This document shows positions 23,640-29,643 of a stretch of 42,812 nucleotides of DNA, piece after piece; within the stretch, counting starts at the first letter, position 1; the number at the start of each line of letters is the position of its first letter. Both the position numbers and the translations under genes were made by a program. Source of the DNA: Bacillota bacterium (GTDB taxonomy: Bacteria > Bacillota > Clostridia > Oscillospirales > Oscillospiraceae). The notes under the pieces are model-generated. The model did no database searches. It saw nothing but the letters and a program-made list of their open reading frames with translations, and was not told the origin of the DNA. The stretch spans positions 1 to 42,812 of the forward strand of contig JAEWYA010000244.1 in assembly GCA_023395775.1 (NCBI GenBank), read 5' to 3'.

Positions 23640-23674
23640 AAAAGCCCTGTATTCACTAAGAATACAGGGCTTTT
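23640..23674 (-). terminator. Terminator of rplM-rpsI
   Basis: AAAAGCCCTGTATTC (23640-23654) pairs perfectly with GAATACAGGGCTTTT (23660-23674) around a five-base loop; on the minus strand the stem ends in five T residues. Confidence 0.92.
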
Positions 23675-23685
23675 CGCTGATTTGA

Positions 23686-24090
23686 TTATCTCTTGGAGAA
23701 CTGGGGCGCGCGACGGGCGGCCTTCAGGCCGTACTTCTTGCGCTCCTTCATACGGGGGTCGCGGGTCAGGAACCCGGCCTTCTTCAGGATGGGACGGTTG
23801 TCCTCGCTGGCCAGCAGCAGGGCGCGGGCAATACCGTGCCGCAGAGCGCCGGCCTGACCGGACACGCCGCCGCCGGTGACGGTGGCGACAACGTCCATCT
23901 TACCGGTGTTGTCGGTGGCCTCCAGAGGCTGACGCACCACCATCTTCAGGGTGTCCAGGCCGAAATACTCGTCGATGTCGCGGCCGTTGATGGTAACGGC
24001 GCCGGTGCCGTTGGGGAACAGATGGACGCGGGCAACAGAGGACTTTCTCCGGCCGGTGCCGTACAGATAGGGCTTCTTAGACTGATACAT
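23686..24090 (-). CDS. rpsI: 30S ribosomal protein S9
   Basis: A 134-residue ribosomal protein. The N-terminal YGTGRRKSSVARVHLFPNG, the central GGGVSGQAGALRHGIARAL and the basic tail RRAPQFSKR are diagnostic; the terminal Arg reaches the P-site tRNA in known ribosomes. GAGGAAGAA is its ribosome site. It follows rplM after 14 bases, the universal L13-S9 pair. Confidence 0.98.
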   Translation of the reverse strand: MYQSKKPYLYGTGRRKSSVARVHLFPNGTGAVTINGRDIDEYFGLDTLKMVVRQPLEATDNTGKMDVVATVTGGGVSGQAGALRHGIARALLLASEDNRPILKKAGFLTRDPRMKERKKYGLKAARRAPQFSKR

Positions 24091-24104
24091 TCTGTTCTTC
24101 CTCC

Positions 24105-24536
24105 TTATTCCGCGTCGAGCGCCACGGGCTTCTGTGCCTGCTGCTCGTAGTTTTCATCGGCATAGATGTGCAGGCGGGTCAGGGAAGTGCGGCCCACGCT
24201 GTTCTTGGGCAGCATGCCGCGCACGGCTTCGCGCATGGCGAGCTCCGGCTTTTCCTGCATCAGGATGCGATAGGGAGTCTCTTTCAGACCGCCGATCCAG
24301 CCGGAGTGGGTCCGGTAGATCTTCTGGGTACCTTTGTTACCAGTCAGCACCGCCTTGCCGGCGTTGATGATGACAACAAAATCGCCGCAGTCGGCGTGGG
24401 GAGTAAAGGTGGGCTTGGTCTTGCCGCGCAGGATGTCGGCAGCCCGAACGGCCGTCTTGCCCAGGGGCTTGCCGGCGGCGTCCAGGATGTACCACTTGCG
24501 CTCAATATTGGACGCATTCGCCATAAAAGTGGACAT
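24105..24536 (-). CDS. rplM: 50S ribosomal protein L13
   Basis: A 143-residue ribosomal protein that assembles early into the large subunit. WYILDAAGKPLGKTAVRAAD near residue 15, DCGDFVVIINAGKAVLTGNK and the PYRILMQEKPELAMREAVRG region fit L13; MLPKNSVGR and LHIYAD follow. The first M could also be residue 5. GGAGG lies before the ATG at 24536. It is first in the two-gene operon and has a structured leader. Confidence 0.97.
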   Translation of the reverse strand: MSTFMANASNIERKWYILDAAGKPLGKTAVRAADILRGKTKPTFTPHADCGDFVVIINAGKAVLTGNKGTQKIYRTHSGWIGGLKETPYRILMQEKPELAMREAVRGMLPKNSVGRTSLTRLHIYADENYEQQAQKPVALDAE

Positions 24537-24561
24537 ATTTTTTCCTCCGTATATGAAATTC

Positions 24562-24602
24562 TTGATTTTCTTTACAAACCTGACGGTTCAGGGTAAAATC
24601 AA
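24562..24602 (-). promoter_or_regulatory. Candidate ribosomal-protein leader hairpin of rplM
   Basis: Within the roughly 70-base leader, AAAATCAA (24595-24602) pairs with TTGATTTT (24562-24569), enclosing a small inner stem CCTGA/TCAGG (24579-24592). Position and size resemble the L13 leader motif of Firmicutes, by which the protein represses its own synthesis. I could not compare it with a covariance model. Confidence 0.5.
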
Positions 24603-24612
24603 AGCAAGATTA

Positions 24613-24641
24613 TTTATACCACCGGCTCCTCTCAAAGTCAA
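24613..24641 (-). promoter_or_regulatory. Promoter of rplM-rpsI
   Basis: On the minus strand TTGACT (complement of 24636-24641), 17 bases and TATAAA (complement of 24613-24618) form a strong vegetative promoter. The region 24642-24782 beyond it is AT-rich and holds no supported gene. Confidence 0.75.
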
Positions 24642-24782
24642 TACGAAATTAATTTAGTGGCGATGTACCTCATTATATCTTTTATTTTCTATCGATATCT
24701 CTCAAAATCTAGCTTTCAATTTTAATCTTGCGTAGAAAAACGGAGACGGTGCGCCGCCTCCGCTCTGAATCGTATGTAGCCG

Positions 24783-25046
24783 CTACAAGATCCACTGTAC
24801 CAACAGCAGCAGCACAAACCCGGGCAGACCCAAGATCCCCACGATCAGGGCATTCCAGAGATTCAGCCCCAATGTAATGCCGGTCAGCGGGGCCGTCAGG
24901 CCCGCGAGGTACAGGGCAAGAAAGCCAAGAAGCGTATTGACCAGCAGCTTCAGGGCCAGCCGCAGCGGCGTTTTGAAAATACGCAGCAGAGCTGCCAGCA
25001 GGAATACCGCCAGCAGTCCTACCACTACTTTTTGACTCAGGTCCAT
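24783..25046 (-). CDS. bofA: BofA-family pro-sigma-K processing inhibitor homolog
   Basis: An 87-residue membrane protein with two hydrophobic segments. The ATG at 25046 follows GGAGGAGG; a longer frame to 25124 would run into the upstream gene. The diagnostic stretch is PLRLALKLLVNTLLGFLALY, then an apolar loop and NALIVGILGLPGFVLLLLVQ. In Bacillus, BofA holds the SpoIVFB protease inactive until the engulfed forespore signals. Clostridia often keep BofA without the full SpoIVF pathway, so its exact job here is uncertain. Its start lies within the end of the DUF2508 gene. Confidence 0.9.
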   Translation of the reverse strand: MDLSQKVVVGLLAVFLLAALLRIFKTPLRLALKLLVNTLLGFLALYLAGLTAPLTGITLGLNLWNALIVGILGLPGFVLLLLVQWIL

Positions 25047-25300
25047 GTGGCGGCCTCCTCCGTCTTTGCCATCGCCGCCGTGTCGGGGCAGCGGGCCTTG
25101 ATCATGCGGATCAGATAATTGCACCGGGCCTTGGCTGCACTGATCTGAAAGACACAGGATTCCACCAGCTCCGGGTCCGTGGCCAGATCAAACTGGCGGT
25201 ACGCCAGAGACAGCTCGCCCTGGGCCGCCTGCAGCTCGTTTTGCAGGACCGTCAGCATGGGGTCCTGCGCGGGACGTTTGGAAAAGAACGCGTTTTTCAT
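25037..25300 (-). CDS. DUF2508-family protein (YaaL-like)
   Basis: An 87-residue, mostly helical cytoplasmic protein of unknown function. The family name rests on sequence (LAYRQFDLATDPELVESCVFQ, then CNYLIRMIKA) and on position, since yaaL sits directly upstream of bofA in Bacillus. The last codons overlap the bofA start by ten bases. No promoter was fixed upstream, between it and the divergent tadA. Confidence 0.85.
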   Translation of the reverse strand: MKNAFFSKRPAQDPMLTVLQNELQAAQGELSLAYRQFDLATDPELVESCVFQISAAKARCNYLIRMIKARCPDTAAMAKTEEAATWT

Positions 25301-25381
25301 ACGACTCCCCCATTTCCTTACGCTCTATATCTTACGGGAAGTTTGGACAATTATTCCAATTTTTAAACAGGAGAGAACTGC

Positions 25382-25846
25382 ATGGAGCACGAGAGTTATA
25401 TGCGCCGGGCGCTGATCCTGGCCCGGCAAGCGGCGGAGGCCGGAGAGGTTCCGGTGGGATGCGTCGTCGTCCGTGACGGCGAGATCATTGGCGAGGGCCG
25501 CAACCGACGTGAGGAGCTGGCTTCCGCCGCTTCTCACGCGGAGATGGAGGCCATTGCGGCCGCCAACGCGCGCATTGGCAGCTGGCGTCTGGACGGCTGT
25601 ACGCTGTATGTGACGCTGGAGCCCTGCCCCATGTGTGCCGGAGCGATCCTGAACGCCCGAATTTCCAAGGTTTTTTACGGCGCGCGGGACCCGGCCTTCG
25701 GAGCCTGCGGCGGTGTGACGAATTTGTTTATGGAGGACTTCCCTAACCCACCCGCGCTGGTGGGCGGCGTGCTGGCGGAGGAATGCAGGGCAGTACTGGG
25801 AGCGTTTTTTCAAAGCCTCCGAAGCGACAGGGAAACCGGCGAGTAG
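25382..25846 (+). CDS. tadA: tRNA adenosine(34) deaminase
   Basis: A 154-residue zinc enzyme converting A34 to inosine in tRNA-Arg(ACG), which allows reading of CGN codons. HAE at residues 52-54 (zinc ligand and catalytic Glu) and PCPMC at 81-85 (two zinc cysteines) are intact, as is PVGCVVV. Length is normal. GGAGAGAACTGC precedes the ATG. It is monocistronic or followed by a distant hairpin at 25946. Confidence 0.96.
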   Translation: MEHESYMRRALILARQAAEAGEVPVGCVVVRDGEIIGEGRNRREELASAASHAEMEAIAAANARIGSWRLDGCTLYVTLEPCPMCAGAILNARISKVFYGARDPAFGACGGVTNLFMEDFPNPPALVGGVLAEECRAVLGAFFQSLRSDRETGE

Positions 25847-25898
25847 AAATTCATCGAATAAGCTCCGAGATTTATAGACTTTTGTAATTTTTTTCTTT

Positions 25899-25921
25899 GA
25901 TACCAACTGAGCTAAAGCGGA
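25899..25921 (-). pseudogene. tRNA-like 5-prime fragment (truncated)
   Basis: On the minus strand the 23 bases read like the acceptor 5-prime strand, T8-A9, D-stem GCTC and D-loop AGTTGGTA of a tRNA, closest to a Thr-type (CCGCTTTAGCTCAGTTGGTA). The sequence diverges immediately after the D-loop: no second D-stem half, anticodon arm or T-loop follows. It is a remnant, not a functional tRNA. Confidence 0.55.
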
Positions 25922-25946
25922 CTGTGCCGCAATTGTGAACGATAAA
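25921..25946 (+). repeat. Imperfect 26-bp repeat, copy 1
   Basis: It matches 27179-27204 at 21 of 26 positions, in the same orientation; all five differences are transitions. The two copies flank the AT-rich DUF2935 gene. Confidence 0.55.
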
Positions 25947-25976
25947 CACCCGGAGAGCTAAATGCTCCCCGGGTGT
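25946..25976 (+). terminator. Terminator downstream of tadA
   Basis: ACACCCGGAGAGC (25946-25958) pairs with GCTCCCCGGGTGT (25964-25976) with one mismatch, followed by CTTCTATTTCTCTC. Confidence 0.7.
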
Positions 25977-26212
25977 CTTCTATTTCTCTCATTTCCCTTA
26001 AGTAGAAAACCCCACCGCTGCGGTAAAACACTGGAGACAATGCTAGGTGACTATCCATCGGGCGGCCTATTTACGCGCAAAACCGCCCAACTATGCCACG
26101 CAAAAGTGTCGCGACGCCAACGAGCTTGGAATATACTGACTTAGGCGGAGTGGCTTCAAGGGCTTATCAGATATCTTTTTATTTAACTGAATGGTAATGA
26201 GGTGTGATCATT

Positions 26213-27133
26213 TTGACAGCAGATGAATTTGTGAAACAATCGCTTGCCCTGCATTTGTTTTTCGGCAGGGTCATGAAAGAACACTCATTTTTTTTAGAAA
26301 TAGGCTTTACACCTAGAGACGGAAATTACGTAAACCAGGCGGATTCATACCGCAATGCCTTTGACGCATTGCTGGCAGATGCAATTGCTCTGTCAAACGG
26401 AATTGTAAGTCAAGAAGTACTGCAATCCGGCGAGATCGTGACGCCATATACGTTACAAGCTGAGATGCTGTCTGTATACTATACGGGAGTCCGCATTCAA
26501 ACGGATCTTACTCAATCCGAGCACGGCTTGTCTGGAGACGGGATGACGAGCAATGCAATACTCGAGCAAAGGGTTTATTATTTAAATGATAATGCAATAG
26601 AATTAACAAATTCACTTATTCAGTTTAAGGCAAATATTCTCTCAAATGTTTTATCCTGCCGAATGTTTACCGTAAATTACCCGCTATTAATCGATCATAT
26701 TATGAGAGAAGCAAAGCTCTATGTATCGATGCTGCAAAAATTACAGAGCAGACAGGACGTAAACATCGAGAGCGAAGCGTTTGAACAGGAATCTTTTTGG
26801 AACCGAATTATGGCTGAACATTCCAAATTCATCCGTGGCCTCCTTGATCCGACAGAAAATGACCTGTTCATGGCTGCAAACAACTTCGGAAATGAGTTTG
26901 ACCAGTTAACAAGCGCAGCTTTACAAGCTATGGACAGAACGATCCCATTAAAGAAGGTTACCGCTGACAGTTTGGAAGCAACAGCAAAAATTCGAGATTT
27001 TAACACAGCTGGGACGCAGGGACTGCTTGATTGCAAAATTAAGTCTATGATTATACCGCTATTGGGAGATCATGTTTTGCGGGAGTCAAATCATTATCTG
27101 CGCTTACTAAATATGTTTGGAAAAGCTCTGTGA
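26213..27133 (+). CDS. DUF2935-family protein
   Basis: A 306-residue, predominantly helical protein of unknown function. A TTG at 26213 is chosen as start because GAGGTG lies eight bases before it and the family begins with a FVKQSLALHLFFGRVMKEHSFF-like helix; the GTG at 26204 overlaps that ribosome site. Two similar helical halves can be seen, each with a conserved F-x-x-x-x-MxEHSxF-like helix: MKEHSFFLEIGF near residue 22 and IMAEHSKFIRGLL near residue 200, plus MREAKLY and LRESNHYLRLL helices. The paired EH motifs suggest ferritin-like four-helix bundles that could bind metal; that is inference. The family is common in sporeformers. Base composition is visibly AT-rich against the surrounding genes, and it is flanked by decayed repeats. 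Confidence 0.85.
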   Translation: MTADEFVKQSLALHLFFGRVMKEHSFFLEIGFTPRDGNYVNQADSYRNAFDALLADAIALSNGIVSQEVLQSGEIVTPYTLQAEMLSVYYTGVRIQTDLTQSEHGLSGDGMTSNAILEQRVYYLNDNAIELTNSLIQFKANILSNVLSCRMFTVNYPLLIDHIMREAKLYVSMLQKLQSRQDVNIESEAFEQESFWNRIMAEHSKFIRGLLDPTENDLFMAANNFGNEFDQLTSAALQAMDRTIPLKKVTADSLEATAKIRDFNTAGTQGLLDCKIKSMIIPLLGDHVLRESNHYLRLLNMFGKAL

Positions 27134-27178
27134 GATTTAAACCTGATTGCATATGCATTTACTAATTAAATAAGTCAA

Positions 27179-27204
27179 ACTGCGTTGCAGTTGTAAACGA
27201 TAAA
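27179..27204 (+). repeat. Imperfect 26-bp repeat, copy 2
   Basis: It matches copy 1 (25921-25946) at 21 of 26 positions, direct orientation, and lies 45 bases after the DUF2935 stop codon. Confidence 0.55.
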
Positions 27205-27327
27205 ATCTTGGGTTCCAAACGCTTGGATTTAAGACTTTTGTAACAATTCGGGCTGGTTTTGTTAACAGAACTCCTGTATCTTAATATTTGCAAGAGACAA
27301 AACTTCTTTTCATCCAATCTTCCAAAG

Positions 27328-27361
27328 CAAAACAGACCAGCCTGCCGGCTGGCCTGTTTTG
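27328..27361. terminator. Bidirectional terminator between converging genes
   Basis: CAAAACAGACCAGCC (27328-27342) pairs with GGCTGGCCTGTTTTG (27347-27361) with one mismatch. A-rich left and T-rich right flanks allow termination in both directions. Confidence 0.75.
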
Positions 27362-27423
27362 TTATTTGGCAGTTCATTTGGCATTTCAGAAGTTCGCCGG
27401 ACTTCTTCGGCAGATATACGCGC

Positions 27424-27451
27424 AAAAGCAGGGGAAAGTTCCCCTGCTTTT
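27424..27451 (-). terminator. Terminator of the small unknown gene beside spoIIID
   Basis: AAAAGCAGGGGAA (27424-27436) pairs perfectly with TTCCCCTGCTTTT (27439-27451). It lies seven bases beyond the stop of the minus-strand gene. Confidence 0.75.
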
Positions 27452-27457
27452 CACGAT

Positions 27458-27697
27458 TCAGCTCTGCGCATCCTTGCCGGGCCAATTCACGGCGGTCTGC
27501 TCCAGCAGCGTCTTGATCTCGCTGAGCAGCTCATTTTGATAGCTGAGCGCGCAGCATATGTAATGCAGGGTGGTTTCCGTGGATGCCGAGGCATAGGGCT
27601 GTGGAATGGGGTGAGGCCACCGGTGAACCTCAGGTTCGCAAGCGGCCGCCGCCACGACAGCAGACGCAGTCCGGCAGCGGTTGGAACGGTTTGCCAT
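27458..27697 (-). CDS. Small protein of unknown function next to spoIIID
   Basis: A 79-residue protein that I do not recognise. The ATG at 27697 sits seven bases after GGAGGG. The N-terminal half is Ala-, Arg- and Pro-rich and probably disordered. The C-terminal half (TLHYICCALSYQNELLSEIK then TLLEQTAVNW) looks like an amphipathic helix with two adjacent cysteines. It lies 56 bases downstream of spoIIID on the same strand, so it may be expressed in the mother cell during sporulation. It is independent of the opposite-strand frames in this region, and a clear ribosome site and terminator support that it is real. Confidence 0.6.
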   Translation of the reverse strand: MANRSNRCRTASAVVAAAACEPEVHRWPHPIPQPYASASTETTLHYICCALSYQNELLSEIKTLLEQTAVNWPGKDAQS

Positions 27698-27753
27698 AGG
27701 AAATCCCTCCAATTTCTTGACTATGCCATTTTATGCGCATTGTCCGCCCTGCG

Positions 27754-27996
27754 TCACCGGTGCTCATGAAGATATTTTTCTTTGGTGGCAATGCCGCCGC
27801 GGATGTGGCGCTCCTGCTTATTCACGTCCAGCACCTGCCGCGCCAGCGCCGCCAGCGCCGGATTTATCCTGGGAAGCCGTTCTGTAATGTCTTTATGTAC
27901 GGTTGATTTTGAAATCCCAAACTTTCCCGCGGCGGCGCGGACCGTCGCGCGGTTTTCTATGATGTACTGGGCCAGCTGCTCGGCCCGCTCCTCCAT
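27754..27996 (-). CDS. spoIIID: Sporulation transcription factor SpoIIID
   Basis: An 80-residue DNA-binding protein that acts in the mother cell to adjust the sigma-E regulon and help switch to sigma-K. The ATG at 27996 follows AAGGG; a TTG further upstream (28008) is less likely. The core helix-turn-helix ATVRAAAGKFGISKSTVHKD (residues 18-37) and the tail VLDVNKQERHIRGGIATKEK are nearly invariant in the family. It is strong evidence that the organism makes endospores. Confidence 0.96.
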   Translation of the reverse strand: MEERAEQLAQYIIENRATVRAAAGKFGISKSTVHKDITERLPRINPALAALARQVLDVNKQERHIRGGIATKEKYLHEHR

Positions 27997-28008
27997 GTTT
28001 CCCTTCAA

Positions 28009-28271
28009 AAAGCAACACTCCCCGCCTTGCGTTGCTCCATCTTATGCGGAAAATTGGGCGGTTATGTGCGTTTCGGAGCACGGGACCGCCGGTACGGTAA
28101 TTTGCTGCTTGGCGCGGCCGTGGCGCGGTACCGACTGCCCGCGGGTTTCAATTCAAGTTTTAGAATCAATCATGGAAACAAATACTTGACTATGCTCAAA
28201 AATCATGGTACAATTTCAATCTGCGCGGATATTCCGCGAATTTTGCCATGCGAATGTGAGGGAAGTACCGC
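28009..28271. other. Divergent spoIIID / str-operon control region
   Basis: Holds the str-operon promoter listed separately and, toward spoIIID, GC-rich sequence without a clear sigma-E promoter. A small stem, CGCGGA-3-TCCGCG (28224-28238), lies in the str leader. Confidence 0.45.
28186..28214 (+). promoter_or_regulatory. Promoter of the str operon
   Basis: TTGACT (28186-28191), 17 bases and TACAAT (28209-28214) form a strong vegetative promoter. The start near 28221 gives a leader of about 50 bases containing a CGCGGA/TCCGCG stem (28224-28238). Confidence 0.8.
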
Positions 28272-28514
28272 GTGCTGGAGGAATTGACAGGAAAATCCAA
28301 GGTCGTCGGCGTTAAGCAGTCCCGAAGGGCCATCGCCCAGGGTCAGGCCGCTAAGGTTTTCCTGGCTTGTGACGCGGACCCGGCGCTGCTGGAATCCCTT
28401 ACAAAAAGCTGCGAGGAAAACGGTGTCCCCGTGGAGGGGGGCTGTACGATGGCGCAGCTGGGCGCCGCCTGCCGCATCAGCGTGGGCGCCGCCGTGGCCG
28501 TCCTTTTGAAATAA
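28272..28514 (+). CDS. L7Ae/L30e-family ribosomal protein (YbxF-like)
   Basis: An 80-residue RNA-binding protein starting at a GTG after AGGGAAG. VVGVKQSRRAIAQGQAAKVF and the later ENGVPVEGGCTMAQLGAACR fit the L7Ae/YbxF fold, which binds kink-turn RNA. In Firmicutes it lies between rpoC and rpsL. Here it opens the str operon directly, with spoIIID upstream, so rpoB and rpoC are elsewhere. The 102-base gap to rpsL holds no clear terminator. Confidence 0.9.
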   Translation: MLEELTGKSKVVGVKQSRRAIAQGQAAKVFLACDADPALLESLTKSCEENGVPVEGGCTMAQLGAACRISVGAAVAVLLK

Positions 28515-28616
28515 GGATGGAAAACTTCGGTTTTTTCGGAATAGCCTGCCGGCTTTCCGCAAAAAATAAAGGCTGTGTGTTTTACAGTCGGAATATTTAG
28601 TAGAAAGGAGAACAAT

Positions 28617-29033
28617 ATGCCTACTTTTAACCAGCTGGTCCGTAAAGGACGGGAGCAGGCCACCTACAAGTCCACTTCCCCCGCGCTTCAGTTCGGCCTG
28701 AATACCCTGAAGAACAAGAACACCGATCTGCCCTCCCCTCAGAAGAGAGGCGTCTGCACCGCTGTGAGAACGGCTACCCCCAAGAAGCCCAACTCCGCTC
28801 TGCGTAAGATCGCCCGTGTTCGCCTGACCAACGGCTACGAGGTCACCGCCTATATCCCCGGCGTGGGTCACTCCCTGCAGGAGCACTCCGTCGTCATGAT
28901 CCGCGGCGGCCGTGTGAAGGATCTCCCCGGCGTCCGTTACCACATTATCCGCGGTACTCTGGATACCCAGGGCGTGTCCGGCCGTATGCAGGCCCGTTCC
29001 AAGTACGGCGCCAAGCGTCCCAAGTCCAAGTAA
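28617..29033 (+). CDS. rpsL: 30S ribosomal protein S12
   Basis: A 138-residue ribosomal protein of the decoding centre. AAAGGAG lies seven bases before the ATG. TPTFNQLVRKGR-type start (here MPTFNQLVRKG), TATPKKPNSALRKIARVRLT and PGVGHSLQEHSVVMIRGGRV are conserved. The lysines of KKPN and GRVKDLPGVRYH that influence streptomycin binding are wild type. Confidence 0.98.
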   Translation: MPTFNQLVRKGREQATYKSTSPALQFGLNTLKNKNTDLPSPQKRGVCTAVRTATPKKPNSALRKIARVRLTNGYEVTAYIPGVGHSLQEHSVVMIRGGRVKDLPGVRYHIIRGTLDTQGVSGRMQARSKYGAKRPKSK

Positions 29034-29161
29034 GGACTGAAAACTGAAAGCTTTGCCGAATAGGTTTATATATATTTTACCTCTTTGGCAGGCATTCACG
29101 GAAGGCAAAATTGCCTTTTGAGTACCTATGACATCATATTATTATGAAGGAGGGAAGTATC
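29034..29161 (+). promoter_or_regulatory. rpsL-rpsG intergenic hairpins
   Basis: TGCCGAATAGGT pairs with ACCTCTTTGGCA around an AT-rich loop (29054-29090), followed by AAGGCA/TGCCTT with TTTG (29103-29119). S7 represses its own operon through a leader at this place in enteric bacteria; here the function is only suggested by position. Confidence 0.35.
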
Positions 29162-29632
29162 GTGCCGAGAAGAGGTAACGTTCCCAAAAGAGAGGTTCTG
29201 CCCGATCCCGTCTACGGTTCCATTCTGGTGACTAAACTGGTCAACAGCGTGATGCTGGACGGTAAGAAGGGCGTGGCCCAGAAGGTGGTCTATGCGGCCT
29301 TCGATCAGATCAAGGAGAAGACCGAGAAGGACCCCGTTGAAGTATTCGCTCAGGCTATGGAAAACATTATGCCCAGCCTTGAAGTCAAAGCCCGCCGTGT
29401 CGGCGGTGCAACCTACCAGGTCCCCCTGGAGGTCCGTCCCGCCCGCCGTCAGACCCTGGGTCTGCGGTGGCTGACCGCATATGCCCGCTCCCGTGGTGAG
29501 CGGACCATGGCGGAGCGCTTGGCCAGCGAGATCATGGATGCGTCCAACAATACCGGCGCCGCTGTAAAGAAGCGCGAGGAAGTCCACAAGGCTGCCGAGG
29601 CCAACAAGGCGTTCGCGCACTTCCGCTATTAA
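29162..29632 (+). CDS. rpsG: 30S ribosomal protein S7
   Basis: A 156-residue primary assembly protein of the 30S head. It starts at a GTG after GGAGGG, giving MPRRGNVPKREVLPDPVYGS, the normal N-terminus. VGGATYQVPLEVRPARR and the final AFAHFRY are conserved. Length matches the family exactly. fusA follows after 11 bases. Confidence 0.98.
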   Translation: MPRRGNVPKREVLPDPVYGSILVTKLVNSVMLDGKKGVAQKVVYAAFDQIKEKTEKDPVEVFAQAMENIMPSLEVKARRVGGATYQVPLEVRPARRQTLGLRWLTAYARSRGERTMAERLASEIMDASNNTGAAVKKREEVHKAAEANKAFAHFRY

Positions 29633-29643
29633 GGAGAAAGACT

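Larger units (their letters stand above)
25847..26212. other. Gap after tadA with terminator, tRNA-like fragment and decayed repeat
   Basis: No gene is supported. It holds a tRNA 5-prime-like fragment on the minus strand (25899-25921), one copy of a 26-base decayed repeat (25921-25946), a terminator hairpin (25946-25976) and a small GGGCGG/CCGCCC dyad (26060-26088). I searched for the SRP RNA that follows tadA in Bacillus and did not find it. Confidence 0.5.
27134..27457. other. Gap with decayed repeat and back-to-back terminators
   Basis: No gene is supported. It contains repeat copy 2 (27179-27204), an 11-base GACTTTTGTAA also seen at 25878, and two hairpins listed separately, which separate the converging DUF2935 and minus-strand genes. 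Confidence 0.45.

Noticed and set aside
25847..26200. SRP RNA (scr/ffs) after tadA as in Bacillus
   Set aside because: No helix 8 GGAAGC-type core with tetraloop could be found; the hairpin at 25946 fits a terminator.
26204..26212. GTG start for the DUF2935 gene
   Set aside because: It lies inside the GAGGTG ribosome site; the TTG at 26213 has correct spacing and gives the usual family N-terminus.
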